A stretch of DNA of 6,480 nt, taken from Leptolyngbyaceae cyanobacterium SM1_3_5. Lineage in GTDB: Bacteria; Cyanobacteriota; Cyanobacteriia; Elainellales; Elainellaceae. Shown one piece after another: positions 1 through 5,932 of the stretch. The stretch spans positions 1 to 6,480 of the forward strand of contig JAAUTJ010000284.1 in NCBI GenBank assembly GCA_012031475.1, in the 5' to 3' direction. The stretch's first letter is position 1, and each line of letters starts with the position of its first letter. Both the position numbers and the translations under genes were made by a program. The notes below the pieces were generated by a model. It was not told the origin of the DNA and searched no databases. It saw only the letters and a program-made list of their open reading frames with translations.

Positions 1-1
1 C

Positions 2-301
2 ACGCCATTTCGCTACGGCGGCGAGGAATTCGTGATTATTTTGGGCAACACCAACTGCCAGGAAGCGTCTCGCATCGCGCATCGCATCTGTCGCTTGATT
101 GGCGATCAACCATTTGGCATCGACAACGGGCTGGAACTGCAAATTACCATTAGCGCCGGAGTTTCAACGCTAATGGATGACGACGACGCCAAAGGCATCA
201 GCTTATTGCGGCGAGCCGACGAACATTTGCTGCAAGCCAAGTCTCAAGGCCGCAATCGCGTTGTCGGCTGCTGGAATTTGGATCACACTGGCTGCTGCTA
301 A
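2..301 (+). CDS. Diguanylate cyclase, C-terminal part of GGDEF domain (5' end outside window)
   Basis: This is the C-terminal 99 residues of a protein that makes the second messenger cyclic di-GMP from two GTP. The first visible codons read TPFRYGGEEF, so the signature GGEEF active-site loop sits at bases 17-31 and the frame is open to the left edge. Two later family landmarks follow in the right order: the ITISAGVSTL strand (around residues 48-57) and the closing helix LLRRADEHLLQAKSQGRNRV. The intact GGEEF suggests an active cyclase rather than a degenerate receptor. The inhibitory RxxD site, if present, lies before the window, as do all sensory domains, so the input signal and location are unknown. 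After the domain only about 11 residues remain, ending in GCC, so the catalytic domain is C-terminal, as is usual. It converges on the minus-strand gene ending at 464. Confidence 0.93.
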   Translation, partial: TPFRYGGEEFVIILGNTNCQEASRIAHRICRLIGDQPFGIDNGLELQITISAGVSTLMDDDDAKGISLLRRADEHLLQAKSQGRNRVVGCWNLDHTGCC

Positions 302-463
302 ACCAAACAGCCACAGCTCCACTTTAGACGATCGCCATTTTCTCGACAGGACAGCAGCAAAACAGCAGAATTGCAATGTCCTCAAGCGGACAGGCGCGAT
401 CGCAACGGCTGCATCGATCGAGCTTGCACAGTTTAATGGGTCAAGTTGATGGCTCAAGCCGAA

Positions 464-841
464 TTAAGGCGTAGTAACAGGCACAGGCTGGGCTTGCTGC
501 TGCAACAGTTCAAGCTGGCGCGATCGAAAATCCGACGCTTCACTGTTGATCGTTTCGCTCTGCTGCCGATTGAACTCATCGGGAGGCGTATATCCGCCCG
601 AAATCGCTCGCTGCACCAGATCCATTACGCTGCCCATCTGCCCATTTCCCCGCTGCGAAAACGGATCAGACGTAAAGGCACTATCGCCACTTTGCGGATT
701 GAGCAGCAGCGCATCCGTTCCGCCACGAGTCGGAGGTTGGACAGGCGCTTGGGCAAGAGCAGGAGCAGCGATCGCACAGGCCATCGCCCCAGCCATCATC
801 CCAACTATCATTCCAGCAGCACGTAATGCAAAATTCTTCAT
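464..841 (-). CDS. Small exported protein of unknown function
   Basis: The product has 125 residues and starts with a clear Sec-type signal peptide: MKNF, then a hydrophobic stretch rich in Ala, Met and Gly (residues 6-28), then PALA-QA as the likely cleavage site after residue 30. The mature part of about 95 residues is Gln-, Ser- and Pro-rich. It has a low-complexity N-terminal segment, a short predicted helix around residues 70-80 (SVMDLVQRAI) and a Gln-rich helix at residues 90-117 (DEFNRQQSE to ELLQQQ). I do not recognise a named family, and no enzyme motif or cysteine is seen in the mature part. It is therefore probably a small periplasmic or outer-envelope protein. The ATG at 839-841 has no clear Shine-Dalgarno sequence, which is common in cyanobacteria, but the signal peptide begins exactly there and supports this start. 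The overlapping plus-strand frames are antisense shadows. Confidence 0.75.
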   Translation of the reverse strand: MKNFALRAAGMIVGMMAGAMACAIAAPALAQAPVQPPTRGGTDALLLNPQSGDSAFTSDPFSQRGNGQMGSVMDLVQRAISGGYTPPDEFNRQQSETINSEASDFRSRQLELLQQQAQPVPVTTP

Positions 842-908
842 AGCAAGCTTGAAAAGAGTGAGTTAATGCTTAGTCTAGCGGACGAAATTGGATTTGAAAG
901 GATTCCAA

Positions 909-1796
909 TCAGGCAAAAGTACGACGCAAAAGGCCGCGAATGCTCAAGAAGGCGATCGCATCGAACCCAATCAAAACCAGCAGTGCCGCCCCCAACGTCA
1001 CTTCACCAAACGGCGCATTCATCACCACGCTGCCCAGCGACCATTCGGAATGTAAATAGAGGTAGCGAATCGGCTCGATCGCATAGCTCAAAGGGTTTAG
1101 ACTCGCGACCCACTGCAACCATCCGGGCATAAACGCCAGCGGAGCCAGCGCGGTACTCGCAAACAGCAGCGGTAAGTTCGTCACAAAAATCGCGGCAATC
1201 AGTTCAACGTGACCGGGAAGGGCGAACGCTAAGCCCAAGCTCAACGCCGTCACGCCCAAGACGAGCAGCAGCACGATCGCCGCCACCAACAACAGCCCGA
1301 TCGCTCCCGGCAACCCTGCGCCCAAAGCCGCGCTTGCCGCCACGATCGCAGTGGTTTGAATCATGCTCAGCGTGGCAATGAAGATCGCGGAGGCGAGGAC
1401 GATCGAAAAGCGCGAGGTCAAAGGTGCGACTAAGAGGCGGTTCAGGAAGCCAAATTCGCGATCGAACATCACGGGCAATCCGGCGTTAAGCGCTCCGGCA
1501 AATGCGGTGAACACAATCACGCCTGCACCGAGAAACTGGCCGTAGTTCGTGCTTTCGCCAAACAAGCCCTGCGGCGCATTCTGAAACAGGGCACCAAACA
1601 GCAAAAGCCACATCAAGGGCTGAATAATGCCTGCAATCAGCGTAGTCGGACGCCGCTGAAGCTGAATGAACAAGCGGCGAGTCAGCGCTCCAGTTTCCTG
1701 CACAAATTCGGGGAAGCCCGCAGACTGTTGGGCTTGAGCCGGACGAAGCGGAGCATCTTGAAGGTTGGCGGGGGGTGGCGTTAGCGTTTGACTCAT
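909..1796 (-). CDS. ABC-2 type export permease
   Basis: This 295-residue integral membrane protein is the permease half of an ABC-2 type exporter (the DrrB/NodJ/Wzm-like class that moves drugs, lipids or polysaccharide). About six hydrophobic segments are visible near residues 52-71, 87-107, 130-157, 165-192, 198-222 and 266-286, after a Pro/Gln-rich cytoplasmic N-terminus. Two ABC-2 landmarks are present: the cytoplasmic stretch DREFGFLNRLLVAP (112-125), and the element before the last helix, MPGWLQWVASLNP followed by LSYAIEPIR (223-244). A GAGGA Shine-Dalgarno sequence (plus-strand bases 1804-1808) lies 7 bases before the ATG and supports the start. The ATP-binding partner is not in the window: upstream is a SnoaL-like gene about 100 bp away and downstream is the small exported protein. 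The ATPase must be encoded elsewhere. Substrate unknown. Confidence 0.9.
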   Translation of the reverse strand: MSQTLTPPPANLQDAPLRPAQAQQSAGFPEFVQETGALTRRLFIQLQRRPTTLIAGIIQPLMWLLLFGALFQNAPQGLFGESTNYGQFLGAGVIVFTAFAGALNAGLPVMFDREFGFLNRLLVAPLTSRFSIVLASAIFIATLSMIQTTAIVAASAALGAGLPGAIGLLLVAAIVLLLVLGVTALSLGLAFALPGHVELIAAIFVTNLPLLFASTALAPLAFMPGWLQWVASLNPLSYAIEPIRYLYLHSEWSLGSVVMNAPFGEVTLGAALLVLIGFDAIAFLSIRGLLRRTFA

Positions 1797-1899
1797 GAGG
1801 CTGTCCTCGCGTTGAGTTGCGATATTGATTTTTGCAAAGCTCGATATCTATCTAGCCTAGCGCATGTTCTGCGGGCGGTTGCAGCGCAATTGCCTCACC

Positions 1900-2370
1900 T
1901 TACTGGCTACGGAAAGCGCCATGCACTTCGCGATCGCCGCTGATCACCACAACCGTTTGCGTGATCGCCCAGATGCGCCAGCGATCGCCCACCTGAATCA
2001 ACTGGTGAAGATAATTTCCCGCTGTGTCGAGGCGATTTGAGCCAGCTTCTCGATTGGGATCAAGACGATAGATTTGATAGGCCGATCGACATTCAGCCCG
2101 ATCTGCTTGAATTGTGACTTCATGATTGGTGGTGATGTGCAGCGTTTTTAAGTGCGAAAGACTGCTCGATCGCTGCTGCACAAATTCATCTGCCGTGACT
2201 CGTTTGGGAGCTTCACCGCGAAAATCTGAGTAGTCAATTTCAAGCTCATCGGCCAGTAGATCGCGCAGTTTTTGCCAGTCTTTTTGATCGATCGAATTGG
2301 CAAAGGTGGCGATCGTCTCGATGATTTGGGTGCGATCGATCAGCCATTGAATATCAAATGAATTTTGCAC
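1900..2370 (-). CDS. SnoaL/NTF2-like domain protein
   Basis: The 156-residue product has the shape of the SnoaL-like (NTF2-fold) family: an opening helix with DRTQIIETIATFANSID (12-28), then the DW pair (31-32), then LLADELEIDYSDF (38-50), a central strand with LHITTNHEVTI (77-87), and a closing sheet with GDRWRIWAITQTVVV (128-142). In this fold a conical pocket binds small hydrophobic molecules. Members include dehydratases, isomerases, polyketide cyclases and many proteins of unknown role, so no reaction can be assigned. Asp46, Tyr47 and His83 sit where scytalone-dehydratase-like members carry pocket residues, which is suggestive only. The start codon is GTG (2368-2370) with AGGAAG 9 bases upstream. 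There is no signal peptide, so it is probably cytoplasmic. It follows the DUF5615 gene by 35 bp on the same strand and could be co-transcribed with it. Confidence 0.85.
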   Translation of the reverse strand: MQNSFDIQWLIDRTQIIETIATFANSIDQKDWQKLRDLLADELEIDYSDFRGEAPKRVTADEFVQQRSSSLSHLKTLHITTNHEVTIQADRAECRSAYQIYRLDPNREAGSNRLDTAGNYLHQLIQVGDRWRIWAITQTVVVISGDREVHGAFRSQ

Positions 2371-2379
2371 GGTGACTTG

Positions 2380-2385
2380 CTTCCT
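2380..2385 (-). promoter_or_regulatory. Shine-Dalgarno for the SnoaL-like gene
   Basis: Reading the minus strand, AGGAAG lies 9 bases before the GTG at 2368-2370. It supports this GTG as the start, since no ATG is found near the beginning of the conserved domain. Confidence 0.5.
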
Positions 2386-2405
2386 GGCTTTACGCCAAAA
2401 ATTGC

Positions 2406-2777
2406 TTAACGATCGCGTGAAAAGATATCCAAAGCCGTCAGCGCATTATGACAAAGCAAGCAGCGATAAATTCTCATCCTCATAAAAAACTGAATCGCGT
2501 CAAAACTTCGACGCAGCAGATTTTCAACTTGCGATGTCGAGCAGTTTCCAAGGCGAATCCAAATTACTTTAGGCGGATTTCCAAATACTAAACTCAGGTC
2601 GTGCATATCAGCGTCTTTCGAGACAATCATCAAATCATTGTCTTTTGCATAATCCCAAACGACTGGATCGATCGTTGCTTTCATTCCCACATCTCGGACG
2701 TGAAGTGAGTTTGGAAAAAGGTCATTCAACCGATTCGGCAACTTGGGCGATAAGTTTTCATCAAAAAGCAATTTCAT
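2406..2777 (-). CDS. DUF5615 PIN-like toxin-type protein, C-terminus apparently frameshifted
   Basis: The 123-residue product is a DUF5615 protein, a small PIN-like nuclease fold usually paired with DUF433 proteins as a putative toxin. Family landmarks are MKLLFDENLSPKL (1-13) with the first acidic site (Asp6, Glu7), VRDVGM (28-32), the second acidic site in IVSKDADMHD (51-60; Asp55, Asp57), and PPKVIWIRLGNCST (68-81). The match is good to LLRRSFDAIQFF (residue 98), then the tail turns basic and Cys-rich, unlike the family. If the run of six T on the coding strand (plus bases 2484-2489) had seven, the frame would continue YEDENLSLLALS and stop at 2446, giving a 110-residue protein with a family-like acidic/hydrophobic end. 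A one-base deletion, real or from sequencing, is therefore likely. The start overlaps the DUF433 stop as ATGA, indicating translational coupling. Enzymatic activity is inferred from fold only. Confidence 0.88.
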   Translation of the reverse strand: MKLLFDENLSPKLPNRLNDLFPNSLHVRDVGMKATIDPVVWDYAKDNDLMIVSKDADMHDLSLVFGNPPKVIWIRLGNCSTSQVENLLRRSFDAIQFFMRMRIYRCLLCHNALTALDIFSRDR

Positions 2778-3004
2778 GCAGATAGTGGAGCGGTCATAAG
2801 CCGCCGTTCACGGTCAGCAGCATAAGCAATGCAGGCTTTTAGATCTTCTCGCGTCAGATCAGGAAAATCGTCGAGGATTTCTGCTTCGGTCATCTCGGAA
2901 GCCAGGTATTCAAGCACTTCATAAACCGTAATTCGTAAGCCACGAACACAAGGCTTACCACCTCGTTTATTGGGTTCGATCGTAATGTAATTTCGGTAGT
3001 TCAT
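2774..3004 (-). CDS. DUF433 antitoxin-like protein
   Basis: This small cytoplasmic protein (76 residues from this start) is a clear DUF433 member: YITIEPNKRGGKPCVRG with LRITVYEVLEYLAS, then the helix-turn-helix-like part EAEILDDFPDLTREDLKACI and a closing AYAADRERR. DUF433 proteins are thought to bind DNA through a winged-helix-like fold and act as antitoxin partners of DUF5615 proteins, which matches the gene directly downstream. The two overlap by 4 bases (ATGA), a typical toxin-antitoxin layout with the presumed antitoxin first. An in-frame ATG at 3014-3016 would add four residues (MLLT). I prefer 3002-3004 because conserved family sequence begins right at MNYRNYI and because a TATAAT box at 3032-3037 would leave a leader of about 20 bases. 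Autoregulation is plausible but not shown. Confidence 0.9.
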   Translation of the reverse strand: MNYRNYITIEPNKRGGKPCVRGLRITVYEVLEYLASEMTEAEILDDFPDLTREDLKACIAYAADRERRLMTAPLSA

Positions 3005-3031
3005 CGTTAAAAGCATCTAAATATCAATCAA

Positions 3032-3037
3032 ATTATA
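3032..3037 (-). promoter_or_regulatory. Possible -10 box for the DUF433/DUF5615 pair
   Basis: The minus strand reads GCTATAAT here, a perfect TATAAT hexamer about 28 bases before the preferred DUF433 start. No good -35 hexamer is found at normal spacing (AAACTG at 17 bases is poor), so the assignment is tentative. It would place the transcript start near 3025. Confidence 0.4.
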
Positions 3038-3069
3038 GCTTTGCAGGGATGATTCAGTTTCCATTCCAT

Positions 3070-3276
3070 TCACTGCATATCAGTTTGAACCTCTGCGGGC
3101 GCATCCAAAACTTCAAATTACAACTCTGGATCGATCGCCAAGTCTAAAAACAATTTCCCGTCATCCTCTCATGTAATCTCAAATGGTTCCCATGAACAAC
3201 CTCCATTTCTCCCAGCATCGTATTGAACTTTTCCGTCTGGCAAAAGACCGTCAGGGAAACCCTCATTGGGCACACC
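3070..3276 (-). pseudogene. Possible decayed coding fragment with two in-frame stops
   Basis: One minus-strand frame reads like a soluble protein interrupted by stops. In order it gives GVPNEGFPDGLLPDGK, then VQYDAGRNGGCSWEPFEIT, a TGA (3169-3171), EDDGKLFLDLAIDPEL, a TAA (3118-3120), FEVLDAPAEVQTDMQ and a final TGA (3070-3072). The residue make-up (acidic, Gly/Pro turns, alternating hydrophobics) stays constant across both stops, and each stop is one substitution from a sense codon. I cannot name a family and see no start codon. Two stops in about 68 codons is also what chance would give in non-coding DNA, so this rests only on the protein-like look of the translation. Confidence 0.3.
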
Positions 3277-3414
3277 CTATCGAAGCCGCATGACAAATTG
3301 TTATGAGGAGTTATGTAGATAGCAAGTTTTCCTTACAACGAATTTTCAAGTGTCCTTGCTCAGTCTTGCGCCTTGGAAGAACAGGCCGATCGCCCCCTTC
3401 TGCACCAGATGAAA

Positions 3415-3448
3415 CAAGCTGTTTGCCGAATTGGAATCAAACAGCTTG
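3415..3448 (-). terminator. Inverted repeat, possible terminator of the pentapeptide-repeat gene
   Basis: There is a perfect 11-bp inverted repeat: CAAGCTGTTTG (3415-3425) and CAAACAGCTTG (3438-3448) with a 12-base loop. On the minus strand it begins 64 bases after the stop of the pentapeptide-repeat gene and is followed by TTTC, a short T-run. The weak T-run makes an intrinsic terminator possible rather than certain. A protein-binding site or RNA-stabilising hairpin is the alternative. Confidence 0.45.
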
Positions 3449-3511
3449 GAAAAGCCAGTGCTTCGATCGCCAGCCCGTAGTAGGTCAGCGTTGTTGCAGA
3501 TTTACTGAGAA

Positions 3512-3970
3512 TCAGCGCGTCGGACAGTTGCGATCGACCATTTTGCCGTTCGGTTCGATCGTGTGGCACAAGCGCACCTCGGCATCGCGAGATTTTGAGA
3601 TGTTGGCATCTTTCAGGTTTGCGCCACTAAGGTCAGTTGCAACTAAATTGGCAAGGGTCAAGTTTGCCTTTCGCAAATCCGCATCTCGCAGATTGGCCGC
3701 TGCCAAGTTTGCGCCTTCTAGATTTGCGCTTTGCAAATTGGCGCGAGTGAGATTGACGCCGCGCAGATCTGCGGATTTGAAGTCTGCCCCGCTCAGGTCA
3801 CAACCGACGCAAATTCGCGCTTGCAGCAGCTTTTGTACCTGATCAAGGTTGGCAGATTGAGCGGGCGGCATCCAAAACAAAAGAACCAGAAGAACAACAG
3901 CAATTGCTCCCTTCAAGCTCACAACACTTTTTCGCAAGCTCACAATCGAACACCGAATCGAATTCAACAT
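3512..3970 (-). CDS. Secreted pentapeptide-repeat protein
   Basis: From the ATG at 3968-3970 the product has 152 residues. It opens with a signal peptide (basic start, hydrophobic AIAVVLLVLLFW, likely cleavage after AQSA near residue 40). A short helix with KLLQARICVGC follows, then about 13-14 tandem pentapeptides of the A(D/N)LxX type (residues 57-124: CDLSG, ADFKS, ADLRG, VNLTR, ANLQS and so on), which fold as a right-handed four-sided beta helix. The end carries LCHTIEPNGK and a final Cys in DRNCPTR. The CxxC before the repeats (Cys54, Cys57) and the late pair (Cys135, Cys149) match exported cyanobacterial pentapeptide proteins and may form disulfides. The role of such proteins is unknown. 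A GTG at 4043-4045 would add 25 residues (MKQHDRTQ...), but that extension crosses a terminator-like hairpin at 3983-4023 and would displace the signal peptide, so I reject it. Confidence 0.88.
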   Translation of the reverse strand: MLNSIRCSIVSLRKSVVSLKGAIAVVLLVLLFWMPPAQSANLDQVQKLLQARICVGCDLSGADFKSADLRGVNLTRANLQSANLEGANLAAANLRDADLRKANLTLANLVATDLSGANLKDANISKSRDAEVRLCHTIEPNGKMVDRNCPTR

Positions 3971-3982
3971 GGCTGTTTTGTC

Positions 3983-4023
3983 AAAAAACAAAAAACGGCT
4001 AGTTTGCAGTATGCCCCGTTTTT
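3983..4023 (-). terminator. Terminator-like hairpin with T-rich tail, minus direction
   Basis: On the minus strand AAAAACGG (plus bases 4016-4023) pairs with CCGTTTTT (3991-3998) across a 17-base loop, and the second arm runs straight into T6-G-T6 (3983-3995). This has the form of an intrinsic terminator for the hypothetical gene that stops at 4132, about 110 bases earlier. It ends 13 bases before the ATG of the pentapeptide-repeat gene. It could equally act as a 5' attenuator for that gene. The A/T-rich stem and long loop make it moderate in strength. Confidence 0.45.
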
Positions 4024-4131
4024 GAGTGCGATCGTGCTGCTTCACAAAAAATTCTCAGAGCGATCGCTCACACAAAAGGAGCGTAAGCCCCACGCCCCCA
4101 AAATTCATCTGCTCAATTTTTTCTAGCCCAA

Positions 4132-4521
4132 TCAAGCCAGCGTTTCTGGGCAGTAGCCGAGTCCCTGAACGAACTGCTGGCGGAATTCTTCAATTTCGGT
4201 GCGATCGGGCTGACCGTGTGAAACGATCGCCACCTGATAGCGGCGCATCACATCAACGGGCGACTGTCCGGTTTCCAGTCCCCACAAGGCCATGCGGACG
4301 CGAATATCTGGTTCGCAGGGGATGCCAAGCTCGTTGAGATAGGCGCGGAGGTTGCCTTCTTCCGTTTCCGTCAGCGGATGGAGTAGTTTAACCTTGACGA
4401 CCCAGCCGTCGATCTGGTGGATGACGGTGATGAAACGTAGGGAAAGCCAAGGACTGCCATGAAGGTGTTCAACGACCCTCAAGGTTAAACTGGCATTCGC
4501 GAGGTGATAGAGAAATTCCAT
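4132..4521 (-). CDS. Conserved-looking hypothetical protein
   Basis: I do not recognise this family. From the ATG at 4519-4521 it has 129 residues: an N-terminal helix (MEFLYHLANASLTLRVVEHL), two strong beta stretches (SLRFITVIHQI and GWVVKVKLL), an acidic helix (ETEEGNLRAYLNELG), a central part with RVRMALWGLETG, a helix with PVDVMRRYQVAIV and a polar Gln/Glu-rich end. There is no signal peptide or long membrane segment, so it is probably soluble and cytoplasmic. The balanced alternation of helices and strands and the absence of low complexity support a real gene. An upstream in-frame ATG at 4558-4560 would add 13 residues; AGGAG touches that codon with no spacer, which is too close to work well, so I prefer the inner start. 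It is divergent from queA, with about 160 bp between the starts. Confidence 0.7.
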   Translation of the reverse strand: MEFLYHLANASLTLRVVEHLHGSPWLSLRFITVIHQIDGWVVKVKLLHPLTETEEGNLRAYLNELGIPCEPDIRVRMALWGLETGQSPVDVMRRYQVAIVSHGQPDRTEIEEFRQQFVQGLGYCPETLA

Positions 4522-4581
4522 AGGAGCGAACACCCCAGCAGTTACGAAACAAATCGACATCTCCTATTGTTAAGGAAAGCT

Positions 4582-4632
4582 GACGCTTCGAGTAGGGGAA
4601 TGCTCCCCGACTTCGTATAGGGAATTCTCCCC
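4582..4632. promoter_or_regulatory. Two tandem palindromes in the divergent queA upstream region
   Basis: Two abutting, related units occur here. Unit 1 (4582-4608) ends in GGGGAATGCTCCCC and unit 2 (4609-4632) ends in GGGAATTCTCCCC; both also share GAC, TTCG and TAGGG before the palindrome. Palindrome centres are 24 bp apart, a little over two helical turns. The site lies between two divergent genes, 50-100 bp before queA. A paired operator or a small repeat element would explain it; no regulator can be named. Confidence 0.4.
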
Positions 4633-4682
4633 AATTTCAGCGACTTTGCGGATTGCAATTGCTCGATCGCCTGATAATTTCC

Positions 4683-5819
4683 ATGACGCACATCGAAACC
4701 CCGACCGATTCCGATCGCCTGCTGAGCAGCTACGATTACGACCTGCCATCCGATCGCATCGCTCAAAACCCAGTCACACCCAGAGATAGCGCTCGACTGC
4801 TCGTTGTCGATTCGTCAACCACGCATCAGCATCGTATTTTCCGCAACCTGCCGGATCTGCTGCGCCCCAACGATTTACTGGTTCTGAACGATACCCGTGT
4901 AATTCCCGCTCGACTGTATGGCCGTAAGCCAAATGGCGTTGAGGTGGAGGTGCTGCTGCTGGAGGAACAGCAGGTGAATCAGTGGCTAGCCTTAGTCAAA
5001 CCTGGAAAGCGCTTGAAGCCCGGAGCCTTGATCGAATTTGGGGACGGGGCAGTGCGGGCGATCGTGCAGTCCGTAGACAGTCCAACGGGTGGACGCATCC
5101 TCAAGTTTGCGGTACCTGAAGGAAAATCGCTGCTGCAAGTGCTGCCAGATTTGGGGGTTGTTCCCCTACCTCCGTACATTACCGAGGCGGCGATCGACCC
5201 AGAGCAATATCAAACCGTGTATGCCGCGCAGCCCGGAGCCGTTGCCGCACCAACAGCGGGCTTGCACTTCACGCCGGAATTGCTCGATCGCCTCCAAGAA
5301 CGAGGAATCGATCGCGCCTTCGTGACGCTGCACACCGGAGTCGGCACGTTTCGCCCCGTCGAAGTCGAAGACATTACGACGCATCCCATGCACGGCGAAT
5401 GGCTGGAAGTTCCCGCCCAGACGGTGGAACGGATTGAACAGACGCGATCGCAAGGCGGTCGGATCATCGCCGTTGGCACAACCGTAATTCGCGCTCTCGA
5501 AGGAGCCGCAGCCGAAAGCGGCAAGCTTAAACCGTTCTGCGGCAAAACGAACCTGTTTATCTATCCGGGCTTTGAGTGGCGCGTAATTGACGGGCTGATT
5601 ACGAATTTTCATTTGCCTAAGTCCAGCCTGATGATGCTGGTCAGTGCTTTGATTGGGCGATCGCGCCTGCTTGCCCTGTACGAAGAGGCGATCGCCCAAA
5701 ACTATCGCTTCTACTCGTTTGGCGACGCGACGCTGATTTTGCCAGAAGCGATTTTGCCGGAAGCTCGGCTCAAAACCTCTGGAAAGCCCCCTAAATCCCC
5801 CACGAGTGGGGGACTTTGA
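4683..5819 (+). CDS. queA: S-adenosylmethionine:tRNA ribosyltransferase-isomerase QueA
   Basis: QueA moves the ribosyl part of S-adenosylmethionine onto the 7-aminomethyl-7-deazaguanine at wobble position 34 of GUN-anticodon tRNAs and isomerises it, giving epoxyqueuosine in the queuosine pathway (cytoplasm). Family blocks appear in order in the 378 residues: YDYDLPSDRIAQ (17-28), DLLVLNDTRVIPARLYGRK (64-82), WLALVKPGKRLKPG (101-114), PLPPYI (161-166), YQTVYAAQPGAVAAPTAGLHF (176-196, the most conserved stretch), FVTLHTGVGTFRPV (213-226), GGRIIAVGTTVIRALE (258-273), and DGLITNFHLPKSSLMMLVSA (303-322). The ATG at 4683 gives MTHIETP and fits the family; a TTG at 4653 is less likely. The usual end is near FYSFGDATLIL (343-353). 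About 25 extra residues follow, and the last dozen (GKPPKSPTSGGL) plus the stop codon are encoded by a dispersed repeat. No other queuosine gene is present in the window. Confidence 0.97.
   Translation: MTHIETPTDSDRLLSSYDYDLPSDRIAQNPVTPRDSARLLVVDSSTTHQHRIFRNLPDLLRPNDLLVLNDTRVIPARLYGRKPNGVEVEVLLLEEQQVNQWLALVKPGKRLKPGALIEFGDGAVRAIVQSVDSPTGGRILKFAVPEGKSLLQVLPDLGVVPLPPYITEAAIDPEQYQTVYAAQPGAVAAPTAGLHFTPELLDRLQERGIDRAFVTLHTGVGTFRPVEVEDITTHPMHGEWLEVPAQTVERIEQTRSQGGRIIAVGTTVIRALEGAAAESGKLKPFCGKTNLFIYPGFEWRVIDGLITNFHLPKSSLMMLVSALIGRSRLLALYEEAIAQNYRFYSFGDATLILPEAILPEARLKTSGKPPKSPTSGGL
5781..5819 (+). repeat. Hairpin repeat copy 1, forming the QueA C-terminus
   Basis: This copy runs GGAAAGCCCCCTAAATCCCC and then a short centre to GTGGGGGACTTTGA. 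It contains the hairpin TCCCCCAC-GA-GTGGGGGA (5796-5813) and outer AAAG/CTTT complementarity. Read in the queA frame it encodes GKPPKSPTSGGL and supplies the TGA stop. Its hairpin may also end queA transcription. Confidence 0.8.
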
Positions 5820-5932
5820 GCCAGCGTGTTTACCATTTGGGCAATCCAAAAATCGTGCGGTTGGCGAATCGAGCTTTATTAGGCTTCCTGCATGAATCAA
5901 TAATTTGTCCTCAAAACGGTCGAAATCAAGCT

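Larger units (their letters stand above)
3005..3511. other. About 500 bp without a convincing intact gene
   Basis: This stretch lies between the DUF433 start and the stop codon of the pentapeptide-repeat gene. It contains a probable -10 box near 3035, a possible minus-strand gene relic (3070-3276) and an inverted repeat at 3415-3448. Short open frames also exist on the plus strand (3183-3293, 36 residues; 3319-3480, 53 residues without a normal start). None has a recognisable domain or ribosome binding site. I saw no tRNA or other structured RNA here. Confidence 0.6.

Noticed and set aside
348..382. AGGACA/TGTCCT inverted repeat between the diguanylate cyclase and the exported-protein gene
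   Set aside because: Arms of only 6 bp with a 23-base loop and no T-run; too weak to call a terminator.
446..866. Plus-strand frames opposite the small exported protein (446-826 and 546-866)
   Set aside because: They are antisense, Arg/His-rich or low-information frames. The minus-strand frame has a textbook signal peptide.
3183..3293. A 36-residue plus-strand frame (MVPMNNLHFSQ...) upstream of the pentapeptide-repeat gene's 3' side
   Set aside because: Short, with no ribosome binding site and no family. It overlaps the equally uncertain minus-strand relic, so I do not call it a gene.
3303..3842. A 179-residue plus-strand open frame rich in Arg, Ala, Ser and Phe
   Set aside because: Most of it is the antisense of the pentapeptide-repeat gene. 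Its periodic look (KFA, SRFALCKLARV) comes from the 15-base repeats on the other strand.
4542..4766. A 74-residue minus-strand frame between the hypothetical gene and queA
   Set aside because: It overlaps the queA start, the palindromic intergenic repeats and the hypothetical gene, and has no recognisable domain.
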